Source: Fasciolopsis buskii
Lineage: Eukaryota > Platyhelminthes > Trematoda > Plagiorchiida > Fasciolidae
Direction of reading: 5' to 3'
Length of the DNA stretch: 64,000 bases
Assembly (NCBI GenBank): GCA_008360955.1
Contig: LUCM01008745.1
Span: forward strand, 115,316 to 179,315
The position numbers were made by a program, and so were the translations under genes. Position 1 is the first letter of the stretch, and each line of letters begins with the position of its first letter. The notes beneath the pieces were generated by a model, which saw nothing but the letters and a program-made list of their open reading frames with translations, had not been told where the DNA came from and did not search any database. Shown here one piece after another: positions 22,805 through 35,890 of this stretch.

Positions 22805-25030
22805 ATGACTGGCAAACCCCGAAATGCACGGTAGTCCATCCCGGCTGGTAGCGAGTATAATGAGGCACAGCTCGTAACGAGACGTGAACTACGTGCAAGT
22901 CTGCGTAGGGATGGTAATACCTAGGGATGCAAGCTAACTTTGGAGATGGAACACGCTTCACCCTTGGGAAACCCGTGCAAGTTGTCTTATCTCATCCGAG
23001 CTCCCGGTAAGAAAGCATTGGGTGCAGGCAAAACGATCTTTGAAGCGGATAGACCGCCTACCCGCAACCAGCAGCGACATCCTGTACACTGGGTGGAGCA
23101 TTTTGAGATGCGGTTTAATTGGCCCTCGGCATGAGAGCCTCCGACAGCTATTCCGGAAAGCGTCCGGTGCCCTGTTACAACAGATTCGCCAACCGAGATG
23201 GGAATCCTTAAGGAAATCGGGGTTTTAGGACGTCATAAAGCGTCGTGCTCCGATGGGCTTTCCCCAGCTCTATTCAACAATGTATAGGCATAATGTGTTA
23301 CACACGGGTTTGCGAACAAGCATCGTGCCAATGCAACAACAAGTAAATAGAACCTCACAGACGGTGGACAAGCGAGCGGCAAAACATAATGCGCCATAAC
23401 ATATCAGTTGTTTTTTGGACTTTCACCGTACACATTTTAGGATTTATTGATTGTTTTCGGATTGTTTTTAAAGGTAATGAATTCTAAAGACAGGCCATAT
23501 TAGATTCGCGTCACTGACTTCGGCTCTGAGCCATGTCTCTCAGTGTCTATCTGTTTAAAAATGGATGAGGTCATGCATTTTGAGAAACTCCCCTCCTCGT
23601 TGTTTTCATCTTCACAGATGGCTTGCACAATGACTGCGCCAATCATAAGCGTATTAGCCTAATTCCACTAGCGTCAAAGCTTATTTCGTTCGTTATTCTT
23701 TTGAGGGTTGTAAAACACGCGTGAAGGACAAACTTGTGAGAAACAGACTGGGTTTCGCGTTGGTCGTGGATGCATCGAAACAACAGTCACCCTCCGACAA
23801 GTGTCAAGAAACTGTACTACTTTACAAAAGCCAACAGTCATCGTGTTATTGGACATTCGCGTAGCCTTCGACTCTGTTGATAGGTCTGCACTGTGGCAGA
23901 GTTCGTTGAGGAATGAAGTACCTGAGTAGTCTGTGTTGGTCCTCAAAGAGATGTATCGTCATCCATCAGTTCCGACTAGGGCTTTCGGCCAGCTTTTGCC
24001 ACCTTTCGTCGCCTGCAGTGGAGTGCGGCAAGACTGCCGTATATCCCCATTTCCTTTCAGCTTCTTTAAAGAGGATGGGCTATAGAACGTCTTATCCGGT
24101 CTTTCATACGGTGGGGTTCAACTACTCCCAGGGAACAGAGTTCTTGACTTGGAGTATGCCAGTGACATCTGTTGTTGGCTGACAATTGACAGACAGTTCA
24201 ATGCTCGTTGGACCGCTTTGTGATTGAGGTACTAAGATACAGTACATGCTCTGCACCTTCAAAATGTAAAGCACTTGTTCAAGATGGGCAGTAGCCGTGC
24301 CTATACTCACCACTTGTGACGATCGTTTAGAGATAATCCGTAACTTTAAGTACCTTGGGAGCCTGATCACACCCGGCTGAAATGTCGGGAGGAAATCACA
24401 TCACGAATCTCTAGAGTGGTAGCGACTTTTGCGAACCTGCCACACTTATGGCGTCGCCATGACATCCGGTTTTTCCTCATGAGCAGGGTGTACAATGCCA
24501 CAGATCACAGTGTTCTTCTTTGCGGTTGCGAGACTTGGCCAATCCGCGTTGGGATGCCAGTCAATGTTCTGTGTTCAAACGCCGGCCTCTCCGAAACATT
24601 GCTCATGTCTGTTGGGAAAATCGGGTGATCAATGACGAGGTGCCTCACCGTGTGTTTGATGCATACAGCCGTCGTTTGTCTGAGGTAATCTCTGCAGCTG
24701 ACCTTCTGTGAAATGGACGCTTATTATGCATGCCTGCTTATCGTCTACCTTTTCCTGCTTATTTTGCGCATGCCAGACAAGGCTGGAAGAAGCAACGCGG
24801 CAGTCAGACTATGACTTGCCACAGAGTTATGAAGAAATTAACTTTGCATTTGGCCTCGGTTGGTGCTTCCCGCCTTTCTGGTTGGGGTCCAGTGGATGAG
24901 AATTGTTATTGAGTGGAGGGACTAAGAGATATGGGTTCGAACCGAAGTCAGTGGCGCAAATACTTTGTAATCTACCTGTACAACTCGTCCTCAATAAAAA
25001 CAATTCGAAAACAACCAAAAAGTCACAAAA
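22805..25030 (+). mobile_element. Decayed RTE-type LINE, 5'-truncated
   Basis: Read by eye in three frames, this is the C-terminal part of an RTE-class LINE protein. Recognisable pieces in order are the pre-RT region (LIRAPGKKALGAGKTIFEAD, WVEHFEMRFNWP at 22995-23130), RT palm sequence (ISLIPLASKLISFVILLRVV, then VLLDIRVAFDSVDR at about 23640-23885), a degraded catalytic box (LDLEYASDI, about 24150), and the post-RT region (LCGCETWPIR at 24520; ASVGASRLSGWGPVDE at 24855-24900). A non-coding tail follows with AATAAA near 24994. Many frameshifts and stops make it a pseudogene. The endonuclease domain is missing, as expected from incomplete reverse transcription. Confidence 0.85.
23284..23624. 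other. Foreign segment inside the RTE copy
   Basis: Recognisable RTE coding sequence stops after ...SDGLSPALFNN at about 23283 and resumes at NHKRISLIPLAS (about 23628). In relatives these two points are separated by roughly 150 bp, but about 340 bp of unrelated AT-rich sequence lies here. Either a later insertion or a replacement explains it. No terminal repeats or target duplication are obvious to me. Confidence 0.5.
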
Positions 25031-28000
25031 CATTTACAGCGAAAGAAATATAATTGTTGTGTTATGATTTATTGTTATTTATTCTTCTTTATCTATTTTC
25101 TGTGACGTTATGTTTGCATGTTGTTGCTCTAGTCACGTCATTTTCAATTTCATATATATATGTATATATATATATATATATATAAAGTATGCATTAATGC
25201 ATATGGAATCGTCTAGAACAGCCATCTTCATCGAAGCCGTTTGCAAACACGCAACATCATTTGGTGTTCGATATGAACCACAAATTGGAACGTTCAAAAC
25301 CAACTCATCCAGGGTTGCTGCAAGCCGTTTATGTGCCTTGTTAATCGTTTGGGAGGCGAAAATGCAACGGAAGGTAGTAAAGGTTTGAATCGAATTTCCC
25401 AGTCAGTTTTCCCAATGGAAACACACGAGCGATTGAGAATGGGAGTGTACATTGCCTGAAGCGTTAGTTGTGAGAACCGGCTGTGATACAAATTTTTGAG
25501 CACTCAGTTCATTACGTTCCATTAGGCTGAAATTGTATTGCCGAAGTGCGAACGACGAAGGCAGCGGTGATTAGCAGCTGGTGGCAGTATCGCATAATTT
25601 GCTAGAACTCGGCCTGAAAAATTCATTTGTACATCAACAATTATTTTGTGTTGTATAGCAAAACAGCTCACCCGTCTCCCATGTATCGTGCTAGGCTTTG
25701 CAATCTCCACTGCAATGCAGATTTTCAAGTGATTTGCATGAAAGTCTGGCACTGTTCGGTATAAGTTTCGGCTTAGTCGGTCACTTTTTGAGACTCCGTT
25801 GTATGACCCATTGCACAGCTTGACTAAATGAAGGCATACAGCCATTGATCGCGTCACAAAAGGCTCATTGAGCTCCTATACTGGTCAGTTTAAGCGTTTA
25901 ATCGCAGATCTCGTGGTCATAACAAAATATTCCGGTATACGCAGACAAATTGGCTAAATTTGACTTCTTCTCCGTGAAACAGGTGTAAGGCCATATTGAA
26001 TGCAATGCCAGAGGAGTTCCTTGTATATATCCACTGGAAATATCAACCATGGAGTTCTGATCACTGAACGTGAAGTTCACATCTCAAGCGTTTCATTAGC
26101 ACTCGAGGTGACATAAGCGCACTGGTTGGGATTCTTCTCTGTTTATACGATTGCCACTGATTTTGACCTTGGGCTTATTCGACAACCTTGACCTGGAAAT
26201 TATGCGTCCGTTTTCCACAGGATCTGTTGGCTTGATCTATGAGCTTAGAAGATTGACATTCGGCCTGGGAAATTTGATGCGTTTAGTCGTGTGCCGTTTC
26301 TTATTTTGAGTATGTGTATATGGCCTGATTCGATTCTGCAAACAGATCAGTTTAGATGACTCAGACTGTCCGAGATGTGAGTACCCCGATTTCGTAATCG
26401 GATTTACTTGCGATCAAATTCAACCTGTTTCATTGTCATTAATAATCAATAATTAGAGGAATGATCATTACTAGATGTGATCGGTGGCATTAAGTGGTCC
26501 GTTTGGATTTCGCTTGCTTCTAAACGATATTTTGCTGCACCCTGAAATCACCAGGTTCCTGTCTTATGGACAACTTCTCTACTTTGAAAACGCTTGTGAC
26601 GGCTAAGGGAATCAGCAAGTTACCCTATAGCTATTTGCAATCCAAACTCGTTTGTTCGTTTCTCATTTCCCGTTTCTCATTTCTAATAGCTGTGCACTTC
26701 AGACGTTGGATTCCAGACTGCGAGGTAAAATTCATATATTACTGCATTCGGACATTAAACGCCACTGCTTTACCGTGCTTTCATATTTTGTTTACGTCAT
26801 CAGGTAGATTTGCATGGGCTTAGAAATGAGTAAGTCGCATTTTACTTCTGTTACCCTGTTGGTTAAAGGAGTTGTTGACCTGCCTATACATACCGCCACA
26901 AAGATAAATACCCTCGTGTGAAAGTTAACCAGAGGTGATGGGTTTAACGACAGTGTCGTCTTCGTTCGAATATTTTCCCAGATCATATCTAACATGAGGA
27001 GTGAACGACTACTTAATTTAACTCAAATTCCTGAGGTCTACGAAAAAACTGAAAGGGGTGAGGTGATTTGGTTACAATCTTGAACAATTGGGAGTGGCCC
27101 CCGTCTGCCTGGTTCCTCTCTCTGGAGAGGAACTACAGTTACGGTTTACAATCTCATGAGCTTTATTCAGGGAAGATTTTCTAGATACAGGTTGCATTAG
27201 CACCATGGAGATGATGATGTAAATGTTCTTGGTTCAATCGATAATAAAAGACTGAAAATAATTAGAAAATAATTATGATCCGGCGGGTTCCACTTCATTT
27301 TACATTTGAGGAAATTATCGAGATATTTTTGTTCTCATTAGACAAACCGCCTTGTCAGATTTGATCACAATAAAACAACCTGACTTATCCCATTACGATA
27401 ACGTTTGTTCTATTCCGTACAGTTCGCTCCGAGTACATTTTGTTGGTGATCATGAGTCACTTGTGAAGACATCCTAGCCGGTTGGTGTATTCACTTCAAA
27501 ACTGACACCATGGTATCACATTTCACCAGACCCTGAGTTACCTAGACAGCTGAGCGTCGAATGTATGTCGGCCAGTTTTGCATTTACTCACGTGATCACG
27601 ACATCTGTGCGTGTGACTGTGGGTGTACGAAATATGTTGTACCAGTGTCCGGTGCAAACTAACGATGCCTTTTACCGGACCGTTACCATTTTGTAACCAC
27701 AGCCTCTAGGACTGTCAGCCAAGGTCACGGTATCATCATGATGCTAATTTAGGCATGATAGTCTTTGGGCTTTATTGTGTGACATTTGTGAATCACTGCC
27801 ATATCTGGCAATTAAATATATCTGGATAAGGTCAGTGAACTGATTTTAACATTCGCACTCAATGAGTCCGAATTCCTATTGGTAAATCTATATTGCGTAG
27901 ACCAAATCTACAATCTAATTTGGTAGGATAATCAATGGAGTTAATGGATCAATATCTAGGAAACCAGAATTATCGAACAAACACCTTCAAACACCTTCTA

Positions 28001-29889
28001 ATCATTCGTTCACAGACAACATAGGTCGAACTGATATGGTTTTGTCGACCGTCGTCTGGGTCGATTTAGGACTTTTTGAAACTGTGTGACCTAGGATTTA
28101 CTGGTGGTCGTTTGAAAATTTTTAACAGATCATTTGATATACGAACTGGGCCCGTTCACCTCTATCCGAATCTGGTTCAAAGATCAACGCAACGCGTCTA
28201 TTGTATCAAATTATCCATGCTCCAAAAAGCCTAATCCAGATGATTCGACATTCCCGACCGCAAATGAATTTGATGGGACAAAAAACAGAATCCCGTTGAC
28301 CGGTCAGCGGAGGATAATCAAAAACAATTTGACCTTCATCACCACGTTGCGATCAATACGAACGCCCATTGTAGTCAGTCAACTATCTAATCAGCTTAGG
28401 GAATTAATGGTCCGGTGTTTGTCACGTATGAAGTCTAAGAGAAAGATTAGGAGTCATTAAAAGTACTGTTTTGCTCTCGGACGTTAGGGCCATTTTTTCT
28501 AGTTTTGCGATAGAATATTCTGTTAATTCTGCTCCATAAAATATTGTCACTCGTTTGTCTTGTTACGCAAACACATGACCGAAACGTCGGACCGGTGTAG
28601 ATCAGCACCCGAAAAATTTCAAACAGTTAAATTTGACAAAAATTTTGTTTTCCCGTGTTGCAGTGTTAAGAGAATTAGACAACTAAAAACTGCTTTAATT
28701 TCAATAATTTTCCAATGGATTTGTGGTTAAAACTGGCCTATGGCAACTAGCTGTGTCCCTATATGAACTGTCATTCAGTCGCCATTACCAAGGTAACGCT
28801 GGATTTCGCAAATACTTAGACGTAATAATAAATGTACGTTTGTAATTGTTTGCTGTCTGATATGCTCGTATACGACATGACGAGACGAAGTTCATTTGAA
28901 GCAGTCAGGTTAATATCATTCGGATAGAGGAACTGTGCATAGGTGAGCAGTACCTTATTGATAGTCTCCAGCCTTAGTACATGATGAGACACGTCAATCG
29001 TTTAATGGTTTGATGAGTAAAACGGATTTGATGTCCAAAGCATTTGTGTTGATATTAGACACGGATGAGAAACTGTGAAACGGGGATGAAAAATGTTCGA
29101 TAACAATGAGGAAACATGTAGCATAGAAAATGGACTGCAAAATAGACTGATAAATGACAATATAACCTGAGGTCTGGCAATCAAATGTTGTCCAAAATTA
29201 AACCTACTAGCGGAAGTTAACTATGATTTTTGGATATCTCAAACTAACCAGGTCTAGGTGAGTCCCGTCAAGATACACTAGACGATAGCACAAGATTAAA
29301 TCACGAGATTTTTTATTTTGACCATGTTGGTTGATGAGTAAAGATAACTTACCAAGGACTTCAACGCTAGAGAGATCGTATGCAAGTCATGCTATCGATC
29401 TTCGAGGTTTATTTTGACCTAATAAATCTGGTAGGGCCTGTTAAGCAGACTTAATCGCTGGTTCATTACCCAGTACCCTACCTGTGGCAAATCTGTCTCA
29501 TAGAATTTCGTTCATCGAGGTGTACTGGTTTTTCTTTGTTGATCGATTGTCGCGGATAACTGTTTCTCGAATGGGTTTTTATGCATGCTTTTGGGAATAT
29601 ATACGAAAAGCAAAGATTTAAATTGATTAATCAGCACTTCTGTTTCACTCATGCACGATTGCTGAAGTCGAGTCTAGAAGTATATCGGTACTATTATTGA
29701 AAGTGATGAGGTGATAGGAACAGTTTAATGTATTCTTTGGGCTCCATGTGGTAAGATGGTAGGATTGCGATAAAAGAGCTACCAGACCACGGGAAGTGCT
29801 TTAAAAGATGAACGTATCCATGGCGATTGACCTTTTCTGTTTTGCCCTTTAGTTCTTCGCGGCTTTGGGTAATTTTCCAGATGATAATT
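25031..29889. other. Long non-coding stretch
   Basis: A (TA)n tract lies at 25152-25185. A small perfect hairpin (GTTCCTCTC/GAGAGGAAC, 27112-27133) and a GACCGAAACGTCGG box (about 28578) resembling PLE-end motifs are present. The 108-residue ORF at 28134-28460 has no recognised domain. No exon is confirmed. Confidence 0.4.
25152..25185. repeat. (TA)n microsatellite
   Basis: Alternating TA units with one TG interruption, over about 34 bp just beyond the RTE tail. Confidence 0.9.
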
Positions 29890-29993
29890 TCTAGAAACGA
29901 TCATTTGTGACATCAACTTATGTGCTCGACCAATTGAGTGAGGAAGAAAAATAATCTTTCGAGGAATACGTTCAATCCATTGTACAAAAACAG

Positions 29994-30578
29994 GTGAACC
30001 AGAAGCGCCAAGTGTTGATGAAACGATTGGAAGGATCAAAACCATCCAGTGAGTTTCCGCAGAACCCTGATCGATTTGTTCACAATTTGTCAAACTTCAA
30101 GTTAGACAAGACGTTGTTAGAAGTTTTATCCCTGGGGTCCAAATTTTGTTGCCCAAACAGCCAGAGTGCACAAATGGACTTAGAAGTTGGATTCGAGAAT
30201 CTTTTCTCTCAAGTGTCGAGTTTACCTCCGTCATCACAAATGGAAATGCAAGCATTTAAATCAACTTTGGTGAACACTTGCTACCAATATCATGGCGCTA
30301 GACATACAACGAGTGGGTTATTAAAGCCAGAACATAAGAGACGGTTAAGAGAACTGCAGAAAAATGCCGACATCATGTTATCAAGACCAGATAAGGGTGC
30401 AGGCATAGTTCTCCTGAACAGGTCTGACTATGTAACAAAAATGGAAGCCATTCTGAATGACAAATCCAAATTTGCAAAAATGGCGAGGGAGAATGATAAG
30501 ACGCATCAGATAGAAAAATCGTTGTCTAGTATCTTGAGACGACTAAAACAAAGATATCATAGATTCGACGACATTTGA
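29994..30578 (+). pseudogene. PLE reverse transcriptase, N-terminal part
   Basis: 194 codons, read from 29994 although the true start is further upstream. Residues 131-146 give RPDKGAGIVLLNRSDY, the signature at the fingers of Penelope-type reverse transcriptases, followed by KMEAILND. The N-terminal half (residues 20-110) is the less conserved pre-RT region. The frame ends at a TGA at 30576-30578. The correct continuation (TFEQIRPTGTTIPRLYGLP) is in the next frame from about 30571, so a 1-base change has broken the gene. The next block carries LYGLPRLHKNGVPMRPILDM, the expected following RT motif. Confidence 0.9.
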
Positions 30579-30748
30579 ACAAATTCGGCCTACGGGAACT
30601 ACTATTCCGAGATTGTACGGCCTACCCAGATTACACAAAAATGGAGTACCTATGAGGCCTATTCTCGACATGTGCAATTCGCCGTACCATGCTGTGGCAA
30701 AATGGTTAGCTAGGTTACTGGAACCCGTTAGACAGAAGGTAGCAAAAC

Positions 30749-32092
30749 AGTCTCAAAGACACATTTGAGCTTATCGATTCCGTGAAAGAACTAAATCTGA
30801 AGGGACGAAGAATGCTTTCTTTAGACGTCACCGCCCTTTTTACTAACGTTCCGATCACGGAAAAAATCGAATACCTCTGTGACTACATCGAGAACAATGG
30901 CTTAGCGACAAGTCTTCCGATAGCAGACTTGAAACAACTATTGTTCTTTTGTACCTACAACGTCCAATTTAAATTCAATAATCAAATTTACCGTCAAAAG
31001 GACGGCGTAGCGATGGGATCCCCACTCGGTCCGCTACTAGCTGACATTTTCATGGCAAAGCTGGAACGTGAACCACTAGAGTCGTCAATACAATCGCTCT
31101 GCCTAAACAAGCGTTATGTGGATGACATCTTCTGTGTACTCAACCCCTCAACTAAAACTAAACAACTGTTGAATGTGTTCAACTCGGCTCACGCAAATTT
31201 GAAATTCACAACAAAGATGGAGCTGAACAGTGAAATAGCTTTCTTAGATGTACGACTAAGTCGTCGAGAAGACGGCTCAATTCGGCGATCAGTACACAGG
31301 AAAGCCACATGGAATGGGCAATACATCAACTTCCACAGCTTTGTACCTCTTAATGTGAAGAGGAACTTAATTAGATGTCTGATTGCCAGGACAAAAAGAA
31401 TATGCACAGAAGATACTCTTGAAGCTGAACTGCAGACGCTCAGAAGAGTATTCACTGAAAATGGTTTCCCAATTAGATTAATCGACAAGATGTTGGAGAC
31501 AGAACAGGAAGTTCCTAGGAGGGTGACGGTGGAGAGAAAGCCGGTATACATATATCTGCCATTCAAAGGTGACACGCTAGCAGAAATAGCACGACGAAGA
31601 CTGACTAGTGCTATCAATAAGACATTCTACGCAGCCAAGCTTCGTATCCTGTTCAAATCCCGCCCCGTAGTGTCATTATGGTTGAAAGACAAAGTCCCTG
31701 ATTCTGCGGCCTCGTTTTGTATCTATTCATTCACATGTTCCTGTGGGACAATGTACATCGGCCGCACGACCAGGCGCTTGTCTGAACGCATCCGTGAGCA
31801 CCACCCGGCATGGTTAGGCACTGGAACAATTAAGTCACCTAATAGTGCAGTGGTTTCACATCTAGCACAGACTAACCACACCGTGAATGTGACGCAAGCT
31901 TTCCGGACCCTGTATTAGGTCAGAGTTCAGCAATCCAGGTTTGCAGAGTGTCGCCTCTTGAGCACTGCGGAAGCTGTCGCAATCTGTCTTCACAATCCTC
32001 CACTTTGTTCTCAAAAACAATTTGTGGTTGCGCTTCAACTCCCTTGGCCCACCCCCCGTACCAGTACAAACCCTAGACAACAAAACAATTAA
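30749..32092 (+). pseudogene. PLE reverse transcriptase palm plus GIY-YIG endonuclease
   Basis: Numbered from the ATG-less codon at 30782: motif A LSLDVTALFTNVP with Asp15, motif B KDGVAMGSPLGPLLADIF (73-90), and catalytic YVDD at 112-115 (nt 31115-31126). The PLE thumb/linker VYIYLPFKGDTLAEIARRRL is at 255-274. The endonuclease is at 313-366, with a CxC pair (319, 321), YIGRTTRRLSERIREHH at 325-341, and HLAQTNH at 360-366. The catalytic RT aspartates and the endonuclease Tyr, Arg and His look intact. An in-frame TAG at 31916-31918 truncates the C-terminus (continuing VRVQQSRFAECRL). An antisense ORF at 31189-31617 is a shadow. Confidence 0.92.
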
Positions 32093-34014
32093 CACCACAA
32101 ATCCCTTCCCCACCCATATTTGTAAATGACTAATCCAATCCTTCCTATAGTGAAAATATTTTGTCAAGATATATATAGTGATGTAATGGCATGAGTACGA
32201 ATCACTGAAAACGAGCTTGTTCGCCAACTTGTGTTTTCTCAATTTCTAGAAGCTTTATTTTGACATATGAAATCTTAGGGTGTTCTAATATCTCGCGATT
32301 AAAATATATCCCGAAACCAAAGAGAACATTGGTAAATGTTAATATCGTCTAACGTTTCTTCCTTCCAACTGGATTGATATGTACAGACTATTCAGCCACT
32401 TAACCATCATAGTAAGAAGCAACTAATTCTCAAAACGATTCTGACCCAGTGGATTACATAATCGCCAAGCCAGGCGGATAAACTAGGCATCGAATTTGGG
32501 CTTGCTTGATGAGAAAGCCCATGTATGCGCTAATGGGGTCGGATCAGATACGGTTTTCAACGAACCTAAGATGTGGCTGAAAGCGTCGTTTGGAATCGGA
32601 TGACCAACTCCAGGGACAAAGGCTACAGTCATAATTTGTACATTTCTTACCACTGTTTATGCCCTATGCAAACAGCCATCAATTGTACGTTTTATTTCAT
32701 TATCCGGTTACTGGTGACCAACAAATGTTTCCGTGCAGTGACAAAACACTGGCCTTCCAATATCAATTGAATGCATTCTAGTAAGAACACGCATCGGTCT
32801 CACACAATCTGAAAATGTGTGCTTGTCTTATCCCTAGTTATTGATTTTCATGGAGTTCTTATCGCTGTGCATGGTGTTCGATTGCCGGCGTTCTTTTAAT
32901 AGTTGATATGACATTGTCGATGCACGTGTGCAGTCGTTTTTGTTTTTTTAAACAAGTATCTGTGAAGCAGACAGTTCAGTTAATTAAGAGAGTTGGAAAT
33001 CAAACCATAAGGGACGAGGATAAATCGAAGTTGTTTATACGAATTGATCTGTAGAAACAGATAATCCATATTCATACGCTCGTAACAGAATCAAGAGCAC
33101 ATATCCAGAAATCAAACATCTCAAATTGAATGTTAACTTTCAAAAGGCCACATTGTATGTTTGTCGCATGGATAAACTTCAAGATCAAGTTATTGTGAGA
33201 AAATCGATCTTTTCGTAATTTTTGAAACAAATAATAATTCCGATTTTGATTTGTCAGACTCATGGCTACGAGCACGCGTAACCAGTTCAAAGACACACAG
33301 TGACGGTCTTTTGGAGGTTAGTATTGTTTTGTTTACGTCCTACAACGTTCTCGAAACTGCAGTTATTACTGTAGTCCGATTGACTGTCATTTGCAGCCCT
33401 GTCCAATGTGCTGTTTGCCATTCCGTATGTTCTGGCAAGTTGCGTTCCGATGTCTCAGTTTACATCTCCTAGTGCGAAATTTGTGTTCGTCCAAGGCAGG
33501 AAAACACTATTAGCACAATTACAACCAATGCCATAAAAAGTGAATTGTTTCAACATCGAATTAGACATTTATTCAAACTCACACGAGTGAACAACGATGA
33601 TTTTTGATGGAGACTTGCACAGGAATTTGCGAAAAATGTTACTTTTGTTATTTACGCCTAACAATCAGAATGTCGATTTCTAAAGTATGTACTGTATGTA
33701 TGATTAGCCAGACCAAATTGTTCTTTTATCGCCTTTGGGGAGAGACAGTAATCACCTAACTGTCGTGTGTTTCTTGGGAATTTTTGTATCTTCTTCTGTA
33801 AGCATGCAATTTGCACGTGAGCATCGCCAGGTGAGATCAATAATCTCGCACACAAGATTCACGGATAAGAACGAGTATAAGAAAGACTGATGTTTTCTCG
33901 TTTAGTAAATCATTTTACAAGTAGTTATGCTAGCAGTGGGGAACTCTGGAATAATGATTTTGCTCACTGCCTATGAATCTGCATAACATTTAAGGTTGTT
34001 TGCAAAATGCTGCT
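32093..34014. other. Non-coding stretch
   Basis: The first ~150 bp probably include the PLE 3' non-coding part. The rest shows no exon, RNA gene or repeat match. Confidence 0.4.
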
Positions 34015-34020
34015 AAAGCT

Positions 34021-34205
34021 ACCATTACTACTGTCATTGCTGCTACCACTACTACTTCCACTACTACTACTACTACTACTACTAGTACTACTGCTACTAC
34101 TACTACTTCTACTGCTACTACTTCTACTGCTACTACTTCTACTGCTACTACTTCGACTACTGCTACTACTACTACTACTACTACTATTACTATTACTATT
34201 ATTAA
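34021..34205. repeat. (ACT/TAC)n trinucleotide tract, ~180 bp
   Basis: A long imperfect CTA/ACT repeat with CTG, CTT and ATT variant units. It yields poly-Ser on one strand and poly-Thr and poly-Leu on the other (ORFs 33964-34215 -, 34000-34221 + and 34007-34225 +). All three are repeat artefacts. Confidence 0.95.
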
Positions 34206-34904
34206 TTTTTTGCAAAATTAATTAGACGGTATCGATGAGAATAACCGCAGAATAATTTATTCGTGATTGGAACCTCAACTTCATTCCAGATCATCTTTTA
34301 TCTGAGTACAAAATGTTTTTACCTATAGTATTCCAAAGCGAATGACCACAGAGCATTATGTAAATGAGGTTGGACAATGCCTTCTGGCACAATGTCAAAT
34401 GACCGAGTAGATGACGAGTAGAGGAACGAGCGAATAAAACAGAGAACGAAACAACGTCCTATAGAAACAGACGATACTGCTAACTGTTGAACATAATCGA
34501 TGATAGCAAATAAGCGTACATCACCCGGGAATTTCAAGTTTTCGCAAAATTTGTGCATGTATTTGTACATGCAAACTGGCCAAAATCTTTAGATGACCAA
34601 ATATTATTCCGCACAATCGAATATGACCATCCGCAATGTCAGTTAGATCATTAGTTACTTCATTGGGAATCAACTTGAAAGCCGTGGGAGAATGTTTTCC
34701 ATAGAAGTACCAAACCGATATTGTATCTAGTCAGCTCTCCTATGAATGCACGTTTTCTTATCTACCCTTTTACCCAAAGTGCCGTTTAATGCGACTTCTT
34801 TGCAAACATCAATACGTACAAATACGATTAAGATGTAGACTCTTCTGGGTATGTCTTTCAAACCAGTGAGCACATTAGGCTGGTCAAGGCCACTTCGATG
34901 TTTT
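34206..34904. other. Non-coding stretch
   Basis: Short ORFs only. No splice-flanked exon or repeat match is seen. Confidence 0.4.
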
Positions 34905-35078
34905 AATCATTTAATCCCTTTATTAATGAAATGAAAATGTACATTATTTTTCAGGAAAGGGACCACGGCGAGCAGATGGCTGTCAAGTGGGGAAGTTGGT
35001 CGGCGGTGGGAGGAATTGAACCCGTAAACTTCACATCCAAACGCCACGAAGTTATCCGCTTGGCCACTGCCGGCCCGG
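34905..35078 (-). mobile_element. tRNA-derived SINE, family A, copy 3
   Basis: Same architecture and orientation as copies 1 and 2. A-box-like AGTGGCCAAGCGG is at 35068-35056 and a degraded B box, GGTTCAATTCC, at 35020-35010. The AACTTCCCCACTTGACAGCC body follows, then a 3' part with ATGTACATTTTCATTTC. The mutated B box suggests an older or less active copy. Confidence 0.75.
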
Positions 35079-35890
35079 CATTCCTGAATCGTATTTGGGG
35101 TGTATGATTCATTCAAGCTTATTTCCTCAAAGACTTCGGAAGGTAAAATATCATACAGTACAAAATTTCCATTCTGGATAATAGAGGTAGTTCGTCTTGA
35201 AATAGTAGTGGAAGGTTTTGGGGATCTATAAACTGAATTACCTGAAAAGTGACGTCGGTTACCTAACAAATTGGAACTGCATTCCGAGTTTCCTTTTGAG
35301 ACTGTCACTGGGAGACGACAATCAACTGTTTAACTCGGTGCGGACCGGAAAAACTTATTCTTCTTATTGCACTTGCATAACAATTGATTTCTGGCAAAGT
35401 GACACCTAGCACGGGCACTAATATCCACTTCTCGTGGTCTCACTGTACAATACTTCGTTCGGTACTGCACTCCCGACCGCGGAAAATTACCGAATGCAAG
35501 AGGCGTCAACAACGTTAGGATCGATATCTGCAAAAAGTGGAGATCTAAACTGCTTGAAAACAACCATTCACTTTTGGTCGGAGCTTACATTATTACAGAC
35601 TAAATTTCAAGATATTTCGGCCTCGAGAACAGGGGGAACATGCGCATCAAACATTGGGTTCTTCCGTTGGACAAATCATTATTTGGGGATTTCCAGGTAA
35701 ATTGTAAGATGACGTTCAGTTGTCGAGTAAAACGTAAGTAACAACTACTATCATTATTTCAGTGACAATACTCCAGGGAGGATGTTTTACAAACAACTGA
35801 CGTTCACGTAACATCTTCACTTTCTTCCGCATGATATTCATCATTTGATATGTCATTCGGCAATTCCCGGACGAAATTATGTTTGAATGC
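35079..35890. other. Non-coding stretch
   Basis: No exon or RNA gene recognised. It ends at the left arm of the large inverted repeat. Confidence 0.4.

Larger units (their letters stand above)
29895..32092 (+). mobile_element. Penelope-like element (PLE), endonuclease-positive, decayed
   Basis: A retroelement with a single long protein in three open blocks: 29994-30578, about 30571-30745 in a shifted frame, and 30749-32092 in the third frame. It encodes a Penelope-class reverse transcriptase fused to a C-terminal GIY-YIG endonuclease. Coding sequence is detectable upstream of 29994 (SFEEYVQSIVQKQ, after an in-frame TAA). Lesions seen: the upstream TAA, frameshifts near 30565 and near an A4 run at 30745, and a TAG at 31916-31918 beyond which the same frame stays coding-like to a natural TAA at about 32090. 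No long terminal repeats are evident. This is the best-preserved coding element of the window and probably a fairly recent insertion. Confidence 0.92.

Noticed and set aside
28134..28460. 108-residue + strand ORF upstream of the PLE
   Set aside because: Not recognisable as PLE or host protein, with no splice support.
31189..31617. 142-residue antisense ORF inside the PLE
   Set aside because: Shadow of the reverse-transcriptase reading frame.
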